Shown here: piece by piece, positions 58,078 through 64,000 of the stretch
How the letters are laid out: the number at the start of each line of letters is the position of its first letter
Numbering within the stretch: position 1 is the stretch's first letter
Assembly (NCBI RefSeq): GCF_003367505.1
Contig: NZ_PXXX01000006.1
Location: 62,001-126,000 of the forward strand
DNA: 64,000 nt
Source: Lysinibacillus capsici
GTDB lineage: Bacteria; Bacillota; Bacilli; Bacillales_A; Planococcaceae
Reading direction: 5' to 3'
Notes under the pieces: model-generated
Seen by the model: the letters and a program-made list of their open reading frames with translations, nothing else
Told to the model about the DNA's origin: nothing
Databases searched by the model: none
Translations under genes and position numbers: made by a program

Positions 58078-58337
58078 TACAATGACGATAACGATGAATG
58101 AAGGGAAGATGGGTGGCTAATGAATAACTAATCTTAATTTTTGTATAGGAAATTTTATATTTCACGAACAACAAAAATAGGATTAGTCTGCCCATTTTTC
58201 ATAATAATTGCTTTATATTCGCAAACCACTGCCGATATTTAGCTACTCCAAAGCTTGTTTTCACAATAATTTTGGAGCTTATTTGTGTATGATATTGTAG
58301 CGACTAATCCTTCCAAATGAATTGGAGGGATTTTTTT
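58078..58337 (+). promoter_or_regulatory. Attenuator leader of the VmlR-like ABC-F gene
   Basis: After a -10-like TACAAT (58078-58083) come four pairing segments. Segment 1 (58127-58144) pairs with segment 2 (58171-58187). Segment 2 (58179-58188, AGGATTAGTC) pairs perfectly with segment 3 (58302-58311, GACTAATCCT). Segment 3 (58308-58316) pairs with segment 4 (58322-58330) to make a terminator with T7 at 58331-58337. A tiny uORF overlaps segment 1, so a stalled ribosome would free segment 2, form the antiterminator and allow read-through. Confidence 0.88.
58120..58131 (+). CDS. Three-codon regulatory uORF (MNN)
   Basis: ATG AAT AAC TAA, with GGGTGG just upstream. Its stop codon lies inside attenuator segment 1. 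An overlapping frame (MNEGKMGG, 58094-58120) ends in TAATG, sharing bases with this start, so either or both may be translated. Three-residue uORFs are known before the Listeria ABC-F gene lmo0919. Confidence 0.5.
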   Translation: MNN

Positions 58338-58347
58338 GTCCCTCCAA
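58322..58347 (+). promoter_or_regulatory. Alternative pairing of terminator 3' arm
   Basis: TTGGAGGGA (58322-58330), the 3' arm of the terminator, is also perfectly complementary to TCCCTCCAA (58339-58347) just beyond the T run. Once polymerase has passed, this hairpin could replace the terminator stem next to the ribosome binding site. Confidence 0.5.
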
Positions 58348-58365
58348 CTGGAGAGGATGGATAGT

Positions 58366-59997
58366 ATGAAGGAACTTTTAAAATTACAGGATGTACGTTA
58401 TGAAATAAAGGATATGTTGTTATTTGAGCATGTGACAGGCACAGTAAAAAAAGGCGAAGTCATCGGCATTATAGGGAGGAATGGTGCTGGGAAATCGACA
58501 TTATTACAATTGATTCAAGGTACATTATCACCAACTATGGGAGTAATTCAGGGAGCACAGGCTTTAAAAATTACATTTGTTGAACAGGAGCTAGCTCATT
58601 TTGACAAACTAGAAGTATCCGCAAGAGAAGCTGATCTGCTGGCTAAGTGGCAGGTACCTAATGTGTCATTTGCAGCGTTAAGTGGGGGTGAAAAGCTGAA
58701 AATGCGTCTTGCAGAAGGTTTTTCCCAGAATGCTCAAATTTTATTACTTGATGAACCAACGAATCATTTAGATGAACGAAGTACCGCATTCCTCATCAGA
58801 CAAGTACAAAACTATAAGGGGACAATCATCGTGGTATCACATGATCGCTATTTTTTAGATAAGGTTGCCACAAAAATCTGGTCTATTGAGGAAAAAAGCC
58901 TGATTGAACATGATGGCAATTATACAAGCTACATGGCTGATAGGGAACACCGACGATTAACACAGCAACGTGCCTACGAGAAGCAGCAAAAAAACATTGA
59001 ACGAATTGAGGCTCAAATGTCGGAACTGACGTCTTGGTCACAAAAGGGCCACGCCCAGTCAACAAAACTGGAAGGTTTTAAGGAGTACCATCGTGTGAAA
59101 GCAAAGCGTTTAGATTCTCAGGTGAAATCTAAGAAAAAGCGATTAGAGGCTGAACTTGCGAAGACAAGAGTGGAAGCAGTGGAGCCAGAAGCAGAGATTC
59201 GTTTTTCTTTAGGCACGAATCAACGAGTTGGCAAGCGCTTACTGGAAATCAAGCATTTATCTTTAAAATTTGGTGAACGCATACTATTTAACGATGTGAA
59301 TATTACGGCTCAATTTGGAGATAAGATAGCTATCACAGGAAAGAATGGAAGTGGGAAAACAAGCTTTTTAAAAGTTCTTTTAGGCAAGCTAGAAGCTGAG
59401 GGTGAAGTATGGGTATCACCAGCTGCAAACATTGGTTATCTGACACAGGAAGTATTTGATTTACCACTTGATCAGACACCAGAGCAATATTTTTATCAAG
59501 AGACATTTGAAGAGCGTGCTAAAGTGCGCAACTTGATGAAGAATTTAGGGTTTACACTGACACATTGGACATCTCCCATAGGCAAAATGAGTATGGGAGA
59601 ACGCGTAAAGTGTAAGCTGATGGCTTATATTTTAGAGGATAAAAATGTTCTTATTTTAGATGAGCCGACAAACCATCTTGATCTACCTTCTCGTGAGCAG
59701 TTAGAGCATACTCTTACTCAATATAATGGAACATTGCTTGTCGTTTCACATGATCGATACTTTCTAGAAAAAGTCACGAACAGTGTTTGGGAGCTTCACG
59801 GTCAGCACATCAAGAAAAAGTGGACAGAAGTCACACCGAATAAAGTGGATGATACAGCGGCTCTCCGTTTAAAGCTTGAAACGGAAAGGCAAGAGATTTT
59901 AGGCAAACTGAGCTTTCTAACAGTAAAAGATAAGGACTACACCATGCTTGATCAGAAGTTTAATGAGCTGACGAAGCGCATCAATGAACTTCAATAG
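58366..59997 (+). CDS. vmlR: ABC-F ribosomal protection ATPase, VmlR-like
   Basis: A 543-aa protein with two ABC domains: Walker A GRNGAGKST (about 37-45), LSGGEK, LLLDEPTNHLD. The second has GKNGSGKTS, MSMGERVK and LILDEPTNHLD, with a long basic interdomain linker (about 195-285) and a C-terminal coiled tail. Length, N-terminus (MKELLKLQDVRYEIKD) and tail agree with B. subtilis VmlR (547 aa), which protects ribosomes from virginiamycin M, lincomycin and tiamulin. ATG 58366 has GGAGAGG 9 bp upstream. The symbol is by similarity. Confidence 0.87.
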   Translation: MKELLKLQDVRYEIKDMLLFEHVTGTVKKGEVIGIIGRNGAGKSTLLQLIQGTLSPTMGVIQGAQALKITFVEQELAHFDKLEVSAREADLLAKWQVPNVSFAALSGGEKLKMRLAEGFSQNAQILLLDEPTNHLDERSTAFLIRQVQNYKGTIIVVSHDRYFLDKVATKIWSIEEKSLIEHDGNYTSYMADREHRRLTQQRAYEKQQKNIERIEAQMSELTSWSQKGHAQSTKLEGFKEYHRVKAKRLDSQVKSKKKRLEAELAKTRVEAVEPEAEIRFSLGTNQRVGKRLLEIKHLSLKFGERILFNDVNITAQFGDKIAITGKNGSGKTSFLKVLLGKLEAEGEVWVSPAANIGYLTQEVFDLPLDQTPEQYFYQETFEERAKVRNLMKNLGFTLTHWTSPIGKMSMGERVKCKLMAYILEDKNVLILDEPTNHLDLPSREQLEHTLTQYNGTLLVVSHDRYFLEKVTNSVWELHGQHIKKKWTEVTPNKVDDTAALRLKLETERQEILGKLSFLTVKDKDYTMLDQKFNELTKRINELQ

Positions 59998-60067
59998 CTG
60001 AAGCGTTTAAGTTAACCTTTTTCAGGGGAAAATATGGAGAGAAGGCATTTCTTAAATGGGGGTTAAC

Positions 60068-60832
60068 ATGTTGAAAAAGGTAGTATTTCTCTTTTTATTG
60101 TTAAGCATTTGTAGCTTAAGTGCTTGTGCTGAACGAAATAAGAATGCACAAGAACATGAGATTGAAACAAGTACATCTGTAGCACTGTCTAATAATGATC
60201 AAATTGATGCGGTTCAAGCAACTGAAGCTCTTCAACAAATAAAGGAGCAGATACATTTCAATGTTCCAATAAAAATGCCAACAACGTTACCTATTGCTGA
60301 GGGTGCATTTTTATCAGCTACAGCAAGAACACAGGGCGACCAGGTTGAAGTTATTTTTTATGAGAGCAAAGAGAATATGCCAATTAACGATATTCGATTA
60401 AAGAAATCAGCGACTGTTATTGGAAGATTGCTGGTCAAGAAATATAAAAGTGTGGAAGGTGCAAGCACACAGATAGCATTTGATAATTTTAATCAAAATG
60501 GCGGGCAAGAGGTTGATCTTGGTTACAATATAAAAGGTTATCAAGATGCAGGCGCTGGTTCATTATGGACTGGTTGGAACGAAGGGCGATGGGCAATTGC
60601 CACTCATACACGAACTGATAATCCTGATGCAGGTGTCAAACTTGCTAAGCAGGCAGTAGCGTATTTAGAGAACCACATGCTACCTATTCCAAGGCAATAT
60701 GGCATGGCTCAGCTAGATGTCTATCAATCAGGTAATTTAATAGTGTGGCAGGATGAAAAGCTTGTTTACACACTGGATTCAATCAAAGATCCTTTAAAAG
60801 CACTAGCAATTGCTACAGCCTTTTATCAATAA
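60068..60832 (+). CDS. Hypothetical lipoprotein
   Basis: A 254-aa secreted lipoprotein with signal peptide and lipobox LSAC (Cys about 20). The remainder has beta-rich segments such as FLSATARTQGDQVEVIFYESK and WTGWNEGRWAIATHTRTDNPDAG. I do not recognise a family. Similar Bacillus proteins are annotated only as lipoproteins. ATG 60068 follows GGGGG. It is 70 bp behind the VmlR-like gene with no terminator between, so partial co-transcription is possible. Confidence 0.7.
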   Translation: MLKKVVFLFLLLSICSLSACAERNKNAQEHEIETSTSVALSNNDQIDAVQATEALQQIKEQIHFNVPIKMPTTLPIAEGAFLSATARTQGDQVEVIFYESKENMPINDIRLKKSATVIGRLLVKKYKSVEGASTQIAFDNFNQNGGQEVDLGYNIKGYQDAGAGSLWTGWNEGRWAIATHTRTDNPDAGVKLAKQAVAYLENHMLPIPRQYGMAQLDVYQSGNLIVWQDEKLVYTLDSIKDPLKALAIATAFYQ

Positions 60833-60835
60833 TAG

Positions 60836-60868
60836 AAATCCTAGAGTAATGATGCTCTAGGATTTTTT
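60836..60868. terminator. Convergent terminator
   Basis: An 11-bp perfect stem, AAATCCTAGAG with CTCTAGGATTT, followed by T. Confidence 0.9.
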
Positions 60869-60876
60869 GTATTATT

Positions 60877-61362
60877 TTACTTTATACTATTCAGCATTTT
60901 TTGGTATTCGCTGAATCTTTGCTGCCATTCATCCATTGGGAAATATTGATGGTCAACGCCATTTAGTAGATCTTTTAACATATCAAGACAAATATGCCAT
61001 CCTGCTAAATCCTTCGGTGTATGCTCTGTCAGATTTTGAAGTGTCTCCACTAATACCAATAAAGAACCCTTTTCAGTAGAAAATAATTCAAATCTCACCG
61101 TATCTGTTCCCCAACCAAATTCTAATACTTCTTTCTCAACATAATCTGTGATGGTTATTTCCTCAAAATTACCTGTTCCATCATTCATATTAAAATGTAT
61201 TTTCCCGTTCTTACGTAGCTCAATGATTTCTAAATTACTCATCCATTTTTGTAGGTTTTCATTGTTAGTCATAGCGGCCCAAACGGCATCTATTGAATAT
61301 AGTAATGGCCGTTTGAATGTAGCAATATGGTAATTTGATTGTTTTACAATAGTAGCTAGCAC
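60877..61362 (-). CDS. SRPBCC/AHSA1-domain protein
   Basis: A 161-aa START-like protein: ATFKRPLLYSIDAVWAAMTNNENLQKWM at the start, EFGWGTDTVRFEL in the middle and a long C-terminal helix (GWHICLDMLKDLLNGV). It is a paralogue-level relative of the protein at 5339. The ligand is unknown. The stop of the MocR gene overlaps its ribosome binding site. GTG 61362 is favoured because AGGAGG is directly adjacent to the ATG at 61368 but 6 bp from the GTG. The pair is co-transcribed. Confidence 0.8.
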   Translation of the reverse strand: MLATIVKQSNYHIATFKRPLLYSIDAVWAAMTNNENLQKWMSNLEIIELRKNGKIHFNMNDGTGNFEEITITDYVEKEVLEFGWGTDTVRFELFSTEKGSLLVLVETLQNLTEHTPKDLAGWHICLDMLKDLLNGVDHQYFPMDEWQQRFSEYQKMLNSIK

Positions 61363-61372
61363 AGACATCCTC

Positions 61373-62764
61373 CTAATGATAAATTGCTTGAAAAAGTCTA
61401 GTGATGCCTAGTTCAATTTCATGCTTTTGTAAATGACCATAGCCAATAATCAATCTGTTATTATATTTTCCCTTTTGAATTGTATGATCCTCTACTGGGT
61501 AAACCTTTACACCAAATTGTTCTATTTTCACTAATAAGTTTCGTGTAAAATTAATCTTCTCAAATTCTGCAACTAAGTGCATACCTGTAGAATAGCCAAA
61601 TATTTTTATGTTATGTGAAAAAGTGGATTGTAAACATTGAATCAGAAAATCACGTTGGCTTTTATAGAACTTCTTCATTTTTGTGATATGTCTTTCCATA
61701 TAGCCCTCCTGTATAAAGCGAGAAAGGATAAGCTGGTCTAAGGAAGGTGTATGTAAGTCCGTAAACCATTTTAATTGACGGCATTTTTCAGTAAGCTGTG
61801 TTGGAAGGATAATGTATCCTATTCTTAATGCGGGAGAGAGAATTTTACTAAAAGAACCGATGTAGAGAACTAGCTCTGGATCTAGGCCCTGTAAAGAGCT
61901 AACAGGTGGCCCTTCGTAGCGAAACTCACTATCATAATCATCTTCTATTAAAAAGCAATGATTCTTTCTAGCATACTCAATTAATTGAATTCTACGCTGA
62001 ATAGGTAAGGTACTTCCTAAAGGAAATTGATGAGAAGGAGTTAGAAAGACAAGTTTAGGATCTATATTATCTGGTAATAGGCTTGTTTTCATCCCGAATT
62101 CATCTACTGGTACCGGATAAATGGTAGCACCAGAAGCTTTAAAGATAGTTTGAATATCATTCGTTATAGGATCTTCCATAATAGCAATATCATTAGATGA
62201 CAGCAATAATCTCGACACAAGCATCATTGCCTGTGTCGCACCAGATGTAATAATAATTTGCTCTGGATGACATTCAACGCCCCTTGTCCTTAATAAGTAG
62301 TGGGCAAGAGTATGCCTTAATTCTATGCGCCCCTCTGGAACCCCGTATCCTAATATGGAGGACTCACTATCGTGCCATAGCTGGTGACTTATCCTCGCCC
62401 AAGTTTTACGAGGAAACAAGTCGAGTGCTGGAATACCCGAGCGTAAGTTTACAACCTCTTTCCCTACTATTGGATCTCCTGCTTTATTTGTAATAAGAGG
62501 TTTGGTCTGTTGTGGTAACAATGTGCCTTCTGCAACAAATGTACCAGCTCCTCTTCGTGCAATTAAAAATCCTTCGGCAAGTAACTGATCATAAGCTTCT
62601 AATATGACATTTCTTGATACTTTTAATTCTACTGAAAGCTCTCGTGTTGATACTAATTTTTCACCTGCCTGAAGTTGTCCACTTAAAATTTTTTCCCGTA
62701 TTTGCTGATAGATTTGACGATTTAAAGGAATATCTAATGCTCGATCTATAGGTATCCATAACAT
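61373..62764 (-). CDS. MocR/PdxR-type regulator (GntR HTH plus aminotransferase domain)
   Basis: A 463-aa fusion. The GntR HTH (about 12-75: IYQQIREKILSGQLQAGEKLVSTRELSVELKVSRNVILEAYDQLLAEGF) and AGTFVAEGT linker precede an aminotransferase domain with SHQFPLGSTL and the PLP Lys in GSFSKILSPALRIGY. It is divergent from proline dehydrogenase and a DMT transporter, its likely targets. It is unusual that proline catabolism would be under a MocR regulator. GGAGG precedes the ATG. Confidence 0.9.
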   Translation of the reverse strand: MLWIPIDRALDIPLNRQIYQQIREKILSGQLQAGEKLVSTRELSVELKVSRNVILEAYDQLLAEGFLIARRGAGTFVAEGTLLPQQTKPLITNKAGDPIVGKEVVNLRSGIPALDLFPRKTWARISHQLWHDSESSILGYGVPEGRIELRHTLAHYLLRTRGVECHPEQIIITSGATQAMMLVSRLLLSSNDIAIMEDPITNDIQTIFKASGATIYPVPVDEFGMKTSLLPDNIDPKLVFLTPSHQFPLGSTLPIQRRIQLIEYARKNHCFLIEDDYDSEFRYEGPPVSSLQGLDPELVLYIGSFSKILSPALRIGYIILPTQLTEKCRQLKWFTDLHTPSLDQLILSRFIQEGYMERHITKMKKFYKSQRDFLIQCLQSTFSHNIKIFGYSTGMHLVAEFEKINFTRNLLVKIEQFGVKVYPVEDHTIQKGKYNNRLIIGYGHLQKHEIELGITRLFQAIYH

Positions 62765-62783
62765 TTTACATACCTCCGATTTG

Positions 62784-62816
62784 AAAGTGGTACCTTTAAA
62801 ATCACTTTAAAGTGGT
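62784..62816. promoter_or_regulatory. MocR-type repeats before proline dehydrogenase
   Basis: Direct repeats AAAGTGGT at 62784-62791 and 62809-62816 are 25 bp apart. An inverted copy creates the palindrome CACTTTAAAGTG (62803-62814). Direct repeats about two helical turns apart are typical MocR binding sites. Confidence 0.65.
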
Positions 62817-62877
62817 TCTACAGTTACCAATTTTATCATGATAAAGTACTTACCAATACCGAAGAGGGGGAATAAAT

Positions 62878-63828
62878 ATGAAGAAAACAGAAGAATTAGT
62901 GATTCAGGCCTTAAAAGCCGCGGCACGAGACGAGCGCTTGAAATATGCGGTGCAGCAATCAACAGAGCTCTACCCATTATTATGGAAAGCAGCAAAAAGG
63001 TATGTAACAGGAGAAAAAAGAGAGGATGCCATCGCTGCTGCACGTAATTATCTTAATGACAATTATAATATCTCCATTGAATATATTGGGGAAAATACAA
63101 CCAATTTAAGGGATTGTCAAAGAGCAAAGGATGAGCTTTTACAAGTAATTGAGGAAATGGGGATTTTATCTTTAAAGCAAACAGTATCTTTCGATTTATC
63201 TCATATAGGTCTTTCTATTAATGCTGAGATTGCTTATAAGCATCTTGAAGAGCTTACACAAAAAGCTCAGCGGTATGGAATAACTTTGATGATAAGTATG
63301 GAAGAGTCCTCAAAGACTAGTGATATTATTACTCTTTACAAAAAAATAGCAACGAAGTATACAAATGTTGGAATTACATTGCAAGTGCATCTTTATCGTA
63401 CAAAGTTAGATTTACAAGAACTTATGCAATATCCAGGGAAAATAAGACTTGTTAAAGGGGCTTTTCAAGAGTCTGTCGATATAGCCATGATCAGATCAGA
63501 AGAACTGAATAAGCATTATCTTGATTATGTTGATCAGTTAGTAAATGCGAATCATCCGTTATCAATCGCTACACATGATGAAATGCTTATTCAAGAGATA
63601 GAGCGACGTCAATATCTTGAGAACCCAAATGTTGAAGTTGAGATGCTTTATGGTGTACGCCCTACATTACTCAATGAATTAAGAAGGAAAGATTATCGTT
63701 GTAGAGTATATTTAACGTATGGAAATGAGTGGTACTTATATCTTTGCCACCGAATTGCTGAACACCCTGAAAACCTATATTTAGCAGTAACCGATATTAT
63801 TAATGAATCCATGGAACGAGTAGTATAG
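62878..63828 (+). CDS. Proline dehydrogenase family protein
   Basis: A 316-aa FAD-dependent TIM-barrel enzyme of the PutA/ProDH family, which oxidises proline to pyrroline-5-carboxylate. Landmarks are ISIEYIGENTTNL near 60, SFDLSHIGL, KIRLVKGAFQES (about 195-206, usually RLVKGAY), SIATHDE and VEVEMLYGVR with the later conserved Arg pair. Length is normal for the monofunctional type. It lies 4 bp before a DMT exporter and divergent from a MocR regulator, so an alternative amino-acid substrate is possible. Confidence 0.85.
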   Translation: MKKTEELVIQALKAAARDERLKYAVQQSTELYPLLWKAAKRYVTGEKREDAIAAARNYLNDNYNISIEYIGENTTNLRDCQRAKDELLQVIEEMGILSLKQTVSFDLSHIGLSINAEIAYKHLEELTQKAQRYGITLMISMEESSKTSDIITLYKKIATKYTNVGITLQVHLYRTKLDLQELMQYPGKIRLVKGAFQESVDIAMIRSEELNKHYLDYVDQLVNANHPLSIATHDEMLIQEIERRQYLENPNVEVEMLYGVRPTLLNELRRKDYRCRVYLTYGNEWYLYLCHRIAEHPENLYLAVTDIINESMERVV

Positions 63829-63832
63829 AAAA

Positions 63833-64000
63833 ATGAATAGGTGGATCGGGAGTAGTGGGAAAGTTATTGTGGCGATGAGTATCGTTGGTAGTTCAGTTGT
63901 TGCGGGCAAATTGGTTGTTCAAAGTTTTCCAATTTTCTTAGCTAATGAACTAAGATTTCTTGTGGCTGCAATTATTTTGATTCCTTTGTGGATAAAGATA
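63833..64000 (+). CDS. EamA/DMT family transporter (3' end outside window)
   Basis: The first 56 codons are visible, running off the right edge. They encode IVAMSIVGSSVVAGKLVVQS, then FPIFLANELRFLVAAIILIP, the first EamA repeat helices of a DMT exporter. The ATG is 4 bp after the proline dehydrogenase stop, so the two are co-transcribed. It may export an amino acid or a product of its degradation. Confidence 0.8.
   Translation, partial: MNRWIGSSGKVIVAMSIVGSSVVAGKLVVQSFPIFLANELRFLVAAIILIPLWIKI

Noticed and set aside
1-64000. CRISPR array, prophage, rRNA, tRNA or complete insertion sequence
   Set aside because: No regularly spaced repeats, phage structural genes, transposase or conserved rRNA/tRNA sequence were found on reading through the window.

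Overview
The window looks like chromosomal DNA from a Gram-positive, spore-forming Bacillaceae/Planococcaceae bacterium, most likely a Lysinibacillus relative. This is inferred from the AT-rich composition, strong GGAGG-type ribosome binding sites, frequent TTG and GTG starts, and families typical of Bacillales (YunC, YunG, YitT, BltD/BltR, Btr, VmlR, DUF2225, a YuzC-like protein). There are no rRNA or tRNA genes, no CRISPR array, no phage block and no complete insertion sequence. Nearly all genes sit in short operons closed by clear hairpin terminators. The gene content is accessory: efflux, detoxification, acetyltransferases and one-gene regulators.

Layout. 1-5.3 kb: a MocR regulator (cut by the left edge) with ddl, a YitT membrane protein, and an Msr/Vga-like ABC-F ATPase preceded by a long leader with a near-copy of the ErmD leader peptide. 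5.3-12.1 kb: small stress and redox genes, ending with an FMN reductase and a ring-cleaving dioxygenase behind an MhqR-type operator. 12.2-16.3 kb: an esterase, flavin monooxygenase and MFS operon divergent from its TetR regulator. 16.4-25.5 kb: RidA-like, AI-2E permease, two GNATs, an LD-carboxypeptidase, a MATE-BltD pair with a MerR (BltR-like) regulator, and SUKH/DUF4272 proteins. 25.6-31.4 kb: a secreted erythromycin-esterase homologue, DUF2225, HAD and DedA genes, and a SAM-I riboswitch ahead of a cyclase-family gene. 31.5-38.9 kb: a Btr-like AraC/siderophore-sensor fusion, a Fur-boxed siderophore-binding lipoprotein, a large palindromic dispersed repeat, MFS/HxlR/aldo-keto reductase and LysR genes. 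39.3-45.1 kb: response regulator, histidine kinase, BcrA-type ABC ATPase, two permeases and a second erythromycin-esterase-family lipoprotein. 45.2-57.5 kb: AraC, a MocR/DMT pair, small enzymes, CtaG/DUF2243. 57.7-60 kb: a VmlR-like ABC-F gene behind a complete four-segment attenuator with a tiny upstream ORF. 60-64 kb: a lipoprotein, SRPBCC, a third MocR, proline dehydrogenase and a DMT exporter cut by the right edge.

The strongest theme is antibiotic-responsive gene control. Two different ABC-F genes carry translation-sensing leaders. Two erythromycin-esterase-family genes about 16 kb apart have almost identical promoters with three TTTAAAC boxes at the same helical spacing, which points to one response regulator, probably the one at 39352, controlling both. 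This kinase, ABC exporter and Ere-family hydrolase set is the best candidate for a little-described system. Other regulatory sites that can be read directly are a MerR-type promoter with a 19-bp spacer, a Fur box, paired TetR operators, MocR repeats and the SAM riboswitch. Start codons were moved from the longest possible ORF wherever a ribosome binding site clearly chose another codon.
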